DNA of 64,000 bases from Cyanodermella asteris. Lineage: Eukaryota > Ascomycota > Lecanoromycetes > Ostropales > Stictidaceae. The translations under genes and the position numbers were made by a program. Below are positions 54,597 to 64,000 of this stretch, one piece after another. The stretch spans positions 2,363,077-2,427,076 of the forward strand of contig UYJD01000002.1 of the NCBI GenBank assembly GCA_900618795.1. Direction: 5' to 3'. Numbering within the stretch: the stretch's first letter is position 1; every line of letters begins with the position of its first letter. The notes below the pieces were generated by a model, which was given only the letters and a program-made list of their open reading frames with translations, was not told the DNA's origin and ran no database searches.

Positions 54597-57495
54597 GCCA
54601 TTAAAATGCTTTTCTTTTGCTGGGCTTTTTGCGTGGGCTTGGGGACCGAGCGCGGAGGTGATTCGTGAGTCAGAGGAAAGCTTAATGGCACGATTAAGCT
54701 TTTAGGTGAGAGATCGGAGGTTGACGGACCGCGAGGGTTGTTCTTTTGAACGTCATGAGTGATAGTGAGATGCTCGGAGAGAGACTCTGTGCATCGGAGC
54801 GCGTATAGCTGGACAGAGACTCGAAAAGGAGCGCGGGAATACATTTAAACGCCAACAGGGCATGGAGGGATGGCGGTGCCAAGTCAACAACCCACGACGA
54901 GCTGAGTGTGAACACTCGCGGAGGCATTGGCCGACGGACTGAGCGGACTCCGGTCGCGACTTTGGCTGAAAAATGTTTGCAGTCACTCAACGACTCACCT
55001 GTGGAAGTGGCAAGCAACGTCTGGCTGCTGTTATATACCAAGGAAACCGCCATGTAAATCACCGAGACTGCGTTCTGAGACACCCATCGAGCCTTTCGGC
55101 CGATCGAGGAGTTTCCGCCTCGAAGACCGTCGATCGAGCTTGCCCATGATACATTTTGAGAGACATGTGGTGGATTTGGTCCGCACAAATTTCTGTTCTT
55201 AATGCTGTGCTAGTTGGAGAATGACTGTAGATGAGTGTCTATTTACAAGCCGTTCAAACGATCGTTCTGGCACCCCTTGTTATATCCGTGCATCTACGCG
55301 AGAAGGTACTCATTCAAAGACATGCTTCTATTCGAACGAACCCCCGAGGTGTTTTGTTAGACACCTGGCCAGATACATATTGCACTGCTCAGTCGCGTAC
55401 TCAGTCGCGTCCTCAGTCGAGCATCAAGCGGCCAACGAAATCAATAAAACACCTTCATCATTCCGACAGCGCTCAAAGAGAACGAGGAAATGATCCAACA
55501 GCCACCATCCACAGCAGTGCCAACGCGAACGTGAAAGTCATGGATTCGAATTCAATCAATAATTCGCAACAGATGCGTTGAGCATACAATCATTGTCGAT
55601 CACGGGACGCACGGCCAGACACGTAAGCCGGGTCTACAACAGCCAAGGATGAAGTCGAACAAGCAAAAGTTACATCACGATCAGCAGTACGGAAGTAAGA
55701 TAGACGCCTGCCTCCTGCAAAAAGTGGGGTAGCATCATGGCGATGCGATGTGAGGAGTGCGCCAAGGGAGTCCGGCCGGGTTACGGGGGAAAGAAAACCA
55801 AAAGGAAACCAGTGCAAACAAAATCTCACGGCATTCGTTGGCATTCTCGCACGGCGTGGTGATTGGAGTGATGGGGAGGGAGAATAAAAGTCGGACGGAG
55901 GGTTCAGCATGGCGACCGGGCGCGTATTCACAAGCTAGTGGCGACTTGGTGGGGTCATTCACTGGTCCTTTCAAAGCCAGCGTGCCGGGCCGGGGACGAC
56001 TGCTGATCATTGGTGGAGAAATGGGGGATCGTGACGGGCGACGAGGCTGAAGGAGCTACGCGAGGGGGGAGGGGGCGGGAAAGAGCTTCTGTCCGGTCAA
56101 GTCTCGGAGAAGGAGGAAAGTGTGATGAGGGGACCAGGTGATGAGATGGGGACGCCAAAAACGTGCGCCGTTGATTGATCGATTGATTGAGTGATGTAAG
56201 AAATTTACCATAACACCCGTGATTCGTGTCACGCTCTTGCTTGGGGAATAATTGAGGGAGAATAATTGGATGATTTCGCGAGAGCCCTTGTTTCAGATTT
56301 CCTCCTTCGAAAAAACAATGCTTTCTTGGACTTTGTTGGCACGCGACCGAACGGACAAGTCTCGTGGGTATGGTCGTCGTTTTGTTCAAGGGGCCCAGCA
56401 CTCTTGCGATACAGAAGGTCAACTGTGGACGATCGCGCATTGTGATCGCGGCGACCGAATCCAAGCTGCGGCAGGGTTGCGCTGTTCATGTTTGGTCGCG
56501 AGTGGGTAATCGATGATGACGCGGTGGTGCAGAGTCTTCCAAGCAAACTCGCTGCAGGCACGTCGATACAACCTACTCGATTGTGGAAGGGATTTGCGAA
56601 GATTCGTAGCTCGTAAAGTAATGTTGGCTAAGTAAAACTTGGGCGCCTATGCGCGATAGACTTTCCGCGATCTGCCGTAAGTTCTCACTTGCATGACACG
56701 CCGAGCCAAGATATGCACCGACGGCCCGTCCTTTTTTTTTTTATCTTTGGCCTAATTCGACGACAGGAACAATTGTCATGTCGCAAGAAAGAGAAATCCT
56801 GCAATGCCAGCTGGCGTGCGGGGTCCCTCTGCTCCGCTCTGCAGCAAGCTTGATCCTACCCGACAAGGCTTTCGCCCATGCAGAGCGCAGGAATCCAAGA
56901 GTTTCAAAAGGTCCAAGCCGCGAGAGTGGATAGAGCCGAGATAATCGAAAAGACAGGCACTTCACTCATCGTCGGGTGCGGTCCTGGCCTCTCCAGGTCG
57001 GCGGGCATCCGTGCAAGCTAGCGGGTGCGGGGCGCTGGATGCCTCGTTTGGGCCAATTGAGTTGCAGACTAAGGGCGGTGTGTTGCGCGCTGCCAAAGGA
57101 TTGAATTGGGTCGCAGGCTGAACGGTGGATGGCAATGCGTGGAGATGGACTATTGGCTTGTCGAGAAGCGAAAGATCCCGGTCGGGGCGGCAGCGCGCGG
57201 AGGGCTGGGAGGGCCGTGCATTTCGCGATAATGGAGACAATGCAGCGCAAAACGAGCACTAAGAGGACGGAAAGGTGCAGCAGAAAGAACAAGAGTGCCG
57301 CGCCATGCAAGCAGGCGGCCGATGAAACGTCCTGGAGTTGATGCGAGACGGCTCTGATGGTGATGGAAAAGGGCGGTGTATGGATGATGGATAGAGGCAT
57401 TGCAGCGCAGTGCGTTACGCCATGGCATATCATGACATGCAGCAGCGTTCCCCTTGCCTCGATGCGCTCGTCCGCCAGGGATGCACCTGCGAAGG
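54597..57495. other. 2.9-kb gene-poor stretch
   Basis: Extends from the tRNA terminator to the stop codon of the VIB-1-like gene. Open frames overlap on both strands, several start at non-ATG codons and none shows a family motif. The part nearest 57.5 kb is probably the 3' UTR of the VIB-1-like gene. A GATTGATT-type run lies near 56170-56195 and a T-run near 56732-56742. Confidence 0.45.
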
Positions 57496-59536
57496 CTACG
57501 TCGGCATTGGCTCGAACTTGTTCCTGTTGTTGTCGTTGAGCGGTGCCTGCCAAGGCGGCCTGCAATCACGCAGTACGGGCTCGTTGTTGCTGCCGTTCAC
57601 GTATCCATTCGACATGTTGACGTTGCCATCGTACCGTGGTCCGTTGAAGGCCCGTGGCGGGTATTCGTTTCGTCGGGCCCAGAGCGAGTCGGCCTTGTAT
57701 TCGGCGTGCTGCGTGGCTGGCGAGTTTTTGAAATAGCTCGACGTCGATGGTACCATTGGCGGCCTGGCCGTGCCCATGCTGTTCGTCGACGGCGGCAGAG
57801 AGAAGGGCGGCGACATCAATCCAGGAACATGAGACATGCCGCTTCCGTAGAGACTGTACGGCGAGTGCGTCGAAACCGTCGCACTGCCGTCGCCGCTGAC
57901 ACTGGAGTCATCAAGCGTGCTGCAAGATGACAAAGACGGCACTAGCTCGAGATTGTCCGTCATCTGCATCATGCCGCGGTTCGAGTAAGCACCAGCTCCA
58001 TGAGGATAGCCTGAAGCCGGATGCATTCTGTTCGGCGGATACGCTGAGCCGCCCATTGAGCTGTGACTGGGTCCGCCCATGCCGTAATAGCCTGTAGAGC
58101 CGCCGTCGCCCCCTCCCATGCCCCCTCCCATGCCGGACGACGGTCGCGTAGCGTCAGAGTAGTGTCCTGGTGACCGGCCGCGAACCACCATCTGCGCCGA
58201 CATTCGCACCGCAACCTTGCACCATTCGTAGTCGTTCACCTCGGTGGACGGCTTCCCGCTCGTCGACACCTTGCGGTACCCTGCATATAGCTCGACTAGT
58301 ATGTAGAAATATTGTTGTGCAGCGCGCCTCTTGCCGTTGTTGGCTGTCGCTTTCTTGAACTGAATGCGCTCGTATGTTGCCGACATTTGGTCGTCGGCTG
58401 GCGCAGGTGGCGGCGGCGACACCATTGGTGTTCCGGCATAGTATGCCGCGTCTTGGTGCTGCGCACCGAAAGGCGACGATGGTGGGTACGCGCCCATGGA
58501 CGGGCTGGTCATCGACCCAAGCTGGCCCGTCGGGTTCGGACTCAGTATCTTCTTGTCAGGAGTTGTTTGCGGCCCCTTGTCGCGCTTCGGCGTATGCTGC
58601 ACTAGCTCGATCCCCTTGGCCTCGTCGTTGTCGATGCAAGCCGCAATGCAGATGGCAAATTTGTCAACCGGTCGTGTTTGCTTGTTGCGCATGTAGATTG
58701 GACCCGAAGCCTCCGCCCCGCCCTCCAACTTAAGCTTGTAACTGCAGGCGACCGCGAAGTAGTTGCGTCGATAGCAAGTCCAGTCACCGTCGGCCTGGAA
58801 AATGCCCTTGTCAATCTTGGCATGAATTTCGGGATTGACAACTCGCTGCCGGCTGTCGCAAAGCGCCGTCGACGTCTTGGTGTCCTGGAACGGTAAGCGC
58901 TCCGTGCCGCCGCCTCTGGAAGAGGTCGACGCGGTGTCTAGGTCCATCGAGCTGGAATAGCCGTACGGTCCGCCGAGCGCGCCCATGGGTTTCCCCGACA
59001 TTGAGAGATAGTGAGATCGTGGAGATGGCGTAAAGTCGGAAATGTGATGATGCCCGGCCAGGTCGTGGCGTTGGAAAGTTCCTATCGGGCTGGAGAAACC
59101 CTCATGCGACGGATGGCCCAGCGAGGGGGATATGGGCGATAATGTGGCCGATGAGGACGACCTCGGCGGCGCCCCCGAAGGAGATGCTCTGCTTCGCAAT
59201 CAGAAAGGGGCGATACAAGGTTTGCGGCCTTGGAAAACACCCAGGCAAGCTGCGAGCGTGTTTGCGGCCCAAGGCCGACGACAACAAGACAACTCACATT
59301 GATGATGGCAGTGTTCGACCCTCAATGGGACGTGGCAGTTGCCCATCCAGGTAGCTTGGAAAGTTGGATGACGGCTTCGGTAGATTTCCGAAGTTGTACG
59401 AGCCATGTGTGTCGACTAAGTAGTCGTCGTGGAGCGACTGCTGGGTTTGCAGATCGTGGTAGCGCGCGTCGGGTGCACCAAAGGCAGAACCGCCTGAAGA
59501 GTATCTCTGTGCAGGCAGCTGCTGGCTTAAGGACAT
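57496..59536 (-). CDS. vib-1: NDT80/PhoG-domain transcription factor, VIB-1/XprG type
   Basis: Exons 59298-59536 and 57496-59188 are joined over a 109-nt intron (GTGAGT donor, CTGAT branch, AAGCAG acceptor, split codon), giving 643 residues. The start ATG (MSLSQQLPAQRYSSGG) is at 59536. The NDT80/PhoG DNA-binding domain spans about 183-421: ALCDSRQRVVNPEIHAKIDK, GDWTCYRRNYFAVACSY, PVDKFAICIAACID, YERIQFKKATANNGKRRAAQ and QYFYILVELYAGY. It is broken by a Pro/Ser-rich loop (about 285-335), as in VIB-1 of Neurospora and XprG of Aspergillus. A Gly/Met/Ser-rich tail follows. These factors control extracellular protease and other hydrolase genes on starvation, and VIB-1 is needed for heterokaryon incompatibility. 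Meiotic Ndt80 orthologues are an alternative, but the tail and the RSPGHY ending of the domain favour the VIB-1 group. Confidence 0.85.
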
Positions 59537-62500
59537 TCCAGGTATGAGACCGAACCTATGAAACCCGTCAATACCCTTGATTCCCAGCGTGGCGGGTCGA
59601 CGTCGGGCCACCTGGACGCTTGATAATGGTTGAACGGCAAGGTGTAGGGCCACACTGGGTGCTACCGAAGACACTCCAGCCTGCCGTGTCATCGCTCAAA
59701 CCAGCCCGAGCCAGCTCGTCGGTATCCACTGTACAACCAGCTTCGAGGAAACACGAGCGCGAGCAAACAGCGAATGCGCGACGAGCGCAACCGGAAACAG
59801 AGCGGCGAACCGCCTTGGTCAGTGCGCCATTCGCATGCACAGAGGGCCGGCCGTGGAGAACTGCACGCCGCAATGGCGGAGAGGCGACGAGCTGGACAGA
59901 ACGGGGCGACTTACGCTGCATCGTGATTTCGAGGAATTTGCTTGGACTCCCACTGTTCGTGCAAAGCAAGGGGCTGTATGGACGAAGAAACCCCGTAGGC
60001 GACTTGCTGCAGATCCGAGCCCGATTGCTCGGTGCCGATATTGCTGCTGTCTTGATCGGAGAACGGCTCGATGTTCTGGCGAGCGTCATTATTGACAGAG
60101 TAGGGAAATCCACCGTTATAGAAGTGAGTATGGGTAGCTTTGAGAGAGTCAGCGCCAGCCTTGGACAGCACCTTGCGCGTGCGTCGGGAACAAGGGTGTC
60201 GTGGGGGGGCCACTGAACAGCAGCGTAGAGTAGGCTGGAAGATTTCTGCAGAGTGGAGAAGCATCATGGTGCGATCGGCGCCAATCCTCACGTCGCCAGC
60301 CTGCTGTATCTTGGCTCATAGGCCATCCATAGCGGCCAGCCGACACGACTAGAAGCGCCGTCTCATCAGGCGTGAGAGTGCGCCAGACTGGCGGGCCTCG
60401 CCGCAAGTCATGCTGCAGAATAGGAGCGACAGCCCGACCCGAAACTGACGAGGCACAAGCCCAGCGCCCAGGTCCACCGACTGGCCTTGCATGTTGAATT
60501 GGCAAAACAGGAGGCAATCCAAATGCAGGGATGTCTGCTGTCTCGTCTGCATTTACACAACCCAAAATGGACCTTCGTAAAGAGAGGAAACAGCACTTAC
60601 GATTGTCCATGGCCAGTCGAAATCGGAGAATACAGGAAGCCTGCTGGATGCCGGTCATTAGCGCTGATTCTCACTCACATGCTCGTCCCCCATCGCTGAA
60701 TGCCAGAAGGCTCGAAAGACAAGCTAGCCGATGACACTGACCGACTGCTCATTCGCTGCCGTTTCGTGTGGGTTTGAACAAATGCCGCAGGTTGCAGGCA
60801 GGGTCTCGCCATTGATTTGCTTCGTGGATGGGCCGGTTGTTACGTGATAGGTCACTTACAACTTGAATGAGGTCACCTTGGGCTCTTTCCCACGCTTCAA
60901 GGGGGGATCACGCGCCAGGTGCTTGTAATGCCCGAACCAGCTGTCTTCAGAGTGTGGGAGGACAAGAAAGAGCCACGCCGCCGGGAAGCAGATTGGCGGT
61001 TGTGTAAGCTTCAAGAATGACGGTAATCCTTGTCTTAGACCAAATTCCTGGATGTCTGTAGGGGGTCCGGCCACCTGGCGACACTTGAATCGAATGATTA
61101 GAAGTAGCGCCTGTTCTCCTTTCTTCCGTGGAATCAATCACCCCAATAGGCTGGCAGGCTCAGAAGTGCTATCTCGGTACCTCTGAAGGTGCCTTTCAAG
61201 TCGGCGAGGGATAACGCTGAATGGACGCTTGACCGTCTGCGAGAATGTCGTCGACGATTATATGGGAAACCTGATGTATCGTGCTTAGATCTGCGTTGAT
61301 TAGCCATGTTGCAGCATCGAGATGCACTTCCTACCAATCAAAACGCGGGCCCCTGGGCGGTGCCTGGCTCACGACTTGCGGAAGATGGGGTGTAAGTGTG
61401 TTGTGACTGTTCAGAGGACGCTCAGAATGCAAGCAAAGTCGCAAGCAAAACGCAACGAAAACGCCGTGGTGAAGACAGCTGCAGGCTGGATCGATAGCAA
61501 CTTACTATGGTATGGTCCAAGACGGTTTATATCGATCAAACACAGGGCGAAGAGGGCAAGTATTAAGGTCGAGATGAAGTCGGTATAGTGGTTTTACCTC
61601 CGACCAATAAAGAAGAGACGCAAGAGGCACGAAATTGATAAACGGACGCGGCGGAAGATTTATTACGATGGAAGGATGGAGAGGGTATGAGAGTGAGGAA
61701 GGGCTGGGTTTTGTGATGATGCTTCACACAGCACCCGGGCTCACAGCTGCTCACGCCATCTGATGACAGTGGGCGATTTCTTTGATCAGACTGCTCGTCC
61801 ATCGACAGGCCCTGATCATCACATCTGTCCGGCATACTTTTTTGTCACCATGCCGAATCAGAAGGGGCTCGAGGCAGGGGTGAGGCGCTACATGCGCCAT
61901 GGCTCTCCACCCGGCAGCGTTCCTGCAGGTACACGGACCCAGTCGAGGCAGATGGCTCGACCTAGGATGAAATGGTGCAGCTGCCGGTGATCAATGCACC
62001 GCAACCATCTTCTCCATGCCAAAACCCAGCGAGAGAAAGAGAGTGTCTAGAGCCAGCGCCGACAAGGCATCAAAGTAATTCCGGGGTGGATTCCAAGATA
62101 CGGCCCAGGGGCCGGCCGCCATTAGCTGTTCTCGCCCCTAGCGACAACGGTGAGACGAAGGCGAGCCAAATCCAGAAAGCTAGGCTTGCAGTCGTCGTAT
62201 TGCCCAGGATAACGATTTGAGCTCCACCAAACAAAACCCATTGCAGTCTGGGACGTGTACAATCGCAGAAGCCGCAGGGATGTGCAGCATTTGCCAGTGT
62301 AATTGGCCACGGATGCGCCGGGGCATATGCAGGTACAGAGCAGAATTCATATGTGAGTTACCAGTCCATACGTCGTTTGACTTGGCTGTCCCGCAACAGA
62401 GCTGCGAAAAGCCGGCTAGGTTAACGCCAAAGCCAATCTACACCATCATCGCCAGGTGTAATGACCAGCAGACGGTAAGAAGACACTTGGACCAGGTGGC

Positions 62501-63660
62501 TAGTAGAGTACCATGGACGCAGCCAGGCGGCTGACAGGTCGACGACATTCCAGCAAGGGCTGGCGCTGCTTCGAACGAAGGGTGGCGACCGCACGATGGC
62601 TCGAGTGGATTTCCTTGTTGGCCGTCCCCGCATAAGTAGCCTGCTCACAGATTTGGGTACAACACGGGCGTCACGACGGCTCGCAAAGCTCGGGGCAGGT
62701 CTCTATAACCTGCATGCCTATGAGAAGCCGATGGTAACAAACGACAGCGCCTTCTAGCGGGCCCTGCATTTTGGTTGCGCTGCGGATATGACTGGCAGGG
62801 ATTTGCGGCAGCCAAACGAACAATCAGAGTGGATCCTCGCCGATTGCAAGCTGTCAGTAGTCCGCTGTTCTTCCAGAGGCTGAAAAGATGGGAGGCTGCC
62901 GAGCCAGCCGAGTTGAGATGGTGCGCAGCAAGGCCAGACCAGAGGCAGAGGCAGATTTCAGGGACCAGGGCTTCTCGTCGCAGTGTAGGATCACGGTAGC
63001 GGCGTCGTGTGTAGGATTCCAACGCCTGTCGCTTCCTGCCCCCACATAACACTCGATTGATGCATCTCGATCGCGGCAGCGAAGGGGCACTAGGGCACCG
63101 GCACTGACACTGACACTAACACTGACACTAACACTGACACTAACACTAATACACCATGGCGGCTAGACCCAGAGGAGTGGATGACAGGACGTCAGCATGC
63201 TGCTGAGCGTTGGCCCAGCTTCGGTCCGCCGGTCCGGCAGCCAGGTGGAGAGCGGGCCGGGGTGCCAGACAAAGAGGATAGCAGCAGGACAGAAAACGTA
63301 ACAGCAAAACAGCAAAGCAGCACAGCTTGTGGTGAAAGAATCGAGTGAAGTCTGAATATACTTTCGGCGCTGGCCGTCTCGTCGGTGTCGGAGTTGCGAC
63401 CCGACTTGGCACTTCGACCTCGCGCCGTCCGTTTGTTTGCTTCGCACTTTCTTCTCCCACCCACTATCCAGCATCCATCGACTCTTGCGTTTCTTTCTCC
63501 CTGCTGTCTCCCAGTGTTTGTTCGTTCGTTGTGCTGTTCTGCCGCCACACTCGTGGCCCGCCCTCTCGGCCGTTACATCGCAGGAGATCAGCTCGGCCAG
63601 GCCTGCCTCAGTACTTGTCCAGGCTGCTCACTCCTCAACTGCCCGGGCCACTTCCAGGCC
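59537..63660. other. 4.1-kb upstream region of the VIB-1-like gene and right-edge gene
   Basis: No coding sequence is recognised. On the minus strand it is the upstream region of the VIB-1-like gene; VIB-1/XprG-type regulators often have long leaders, so part may be transcribed. On the plus side the last 300 bases are pyrimidine-rich and look like the leader of the right-edge gene. Confidence 0.45.
63101..63151. repeat. ACTGAC/ACTAAC hexamer tandem repeat
   Basis: About eight tandem hexamers alternating between ACTGAC and ACTAAC, which is a higher-order pattern of 12 bases. The plus-strand unit happens to equal the fungal intron branch-site consensus. Confidence 0.85.
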
Positions 63661-63723
63661 ATGGCGCCCCAGACCGGCTGGTCACATAGAGTCTGCTCAG
63701 CTCTTGATCATTGTGTGGCATGA
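63661..63723 (+). promoter_or_regulatory. Candidate upstream ORF 1 (20 codons)
   Basis: A short ATG-initiated frame (MAPQTGWSHRVCSALDHCVA) lies in the probable leader of the right-edge gene. Its stop codon overlaps the ATG of the next upstream frame as ATGA. It is regulatory only if the leader is transcribed this way. Confidence 0.35.
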
Positions 63724-63878
63724 GCGAATGGCCGGCGGGACTAATTGTCGCTACTACGGCTCGCGGCGGCGACATCGCTTACGAAACCTACGCCACCACC
63801 CTTACCCTGTCGACGGCAATGATGAACCGCGCTAGTTGTGACAAGACCTCATTGTGTTCATTGCCCTGGAAAGCTTGA
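63720..63878 (+). promoter_or_regulatory. Candidate upstream ORF 2 (52 codons)
   Basis: Begins MSEWPAGLIVATTARGGD and ends SLPWKA, six bases before the presumed main ATG and in the same frame. An upstream ORF this close to the start would be expected to limit translation of the main frame. Alternatively it is a coding exon whose splice site I have not found. Confidence 0.35.
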
Positions 63879-63884
63879 GTAGCC

Positions 63885-64000
63885 ATGTTGATCTACCCGA
63901 GCGATGACCAAAGTTCCTTCATGCCGCCAGATCTGGATAGTATACCGACACCATGGCCCTGGTCCCACTTCAACATCGCAGCAATCTCGACCTGTCAGAT
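63885..64000 (+). CDS. Probable 5' exon of a gene running off the right edge
   Basis: An ATG in good context (gccATG) opens a frame that stays open to the end of the window. It starts MLIYPSDDQSSFMPPDLDSI and continues with PTPWPWSHFNIAAIS. Codon use and composition look like a real protein start. The upstream 300 bases are pyrimidine-rich. Too little is present to name a family. Confidence 0.4.
   Translation, partial: MLIYPSDDQSSFMPPDLDSIPTPWPWSHFNIAAISTCQ

Noticed and set aside
55955-56464. 169-codon minus-strand frame downstream of the VIB-1-like gene
   Set aside because: Low-complexity Ser/Pro/His-rich translation with no family match.
1-64000. Transposons, old viral copies, CRISPR arrays or a secondary-metabolite cluster
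   Set aside because: No transposase, reverse transcriptase or capsid motifs, no terminal repeats, no spaced direct-repeat array and no polyketide, peptide or terpene synthase domains were seen on reading both strands.

Overview
The window looks like nuclear DNA of a filamentous ascomycete (Pezizomycotina; Dothideomycetes is a guess from overall feel only). The evidence is short spliceosomal introns (about 46 to 211 nt, mostly GTANGT or GTGAGT donors with CTAAC/CTGAC branch sites), monocistronic genes on both strands, and families typical of moulds: WSC-domain secreted proteins, an NDT80/PhoG regulator of the VIB-1/XprG type, fungal C2H2 factors and sugar porters. I see no prokaryotic operon, CRISPR array, viral element or recognisable transposon.

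Layout. 1-2.9 kb: no gene recognised. 2.9-5.0 kb: a secreted two-WSC-domain protein. 5.9-8.6 kb (minus): a GTPBP1/2-like translational GTPase. 13.1-14.3 kb (minus): a glutamine-rich C2H2 zinc-finger protein. 21.5-23.7 kb (minus): a six-exon MFS sugar transporter. Long stretches without a recognisable gene separate these (8.6-13.1, 14.3-21.5 and 23.7-27.0 kb).

27-49.3 kb is a compact housekeeping block: Pkr1 (V-ATPase assembly), an Ntn-type asparaginase, a decayed iron-alcohol-dehydrogenase/maleylacetate-reductase pseudogene, then three membrane-traffic genes side by side (SEC8 exocyst, NEO1 P4-ATPase, SEC16 COPII scaffold), then mitochondrial biogenesis genes side by side (MIM1, OXA1, mitochondrial uL1) and a small DUF4748-like membrane protein. 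OXA1 and the uL1m gene share a 175-bp divergent promoter.

49.4-64 kb: a 1032-residue intronless protein of unknown function with a conserved C-terminal module, an intron-bearing tRNA gene with a strange anticodon region, the VIB-1/XprG-like regulator with a long upstream region, and at the right edge the probable first exon of another gene preceded by two upstream ORFs.

Gene models were built by reading ORFs and splice sites by eye. Several long open frames begin at TTG or GTG, so I moved the starts to the first plausible ATG. The least certain points are the last exon of the sugar transporter, the tRNA isotype, and whether the gene-poor stretches really lack genes.
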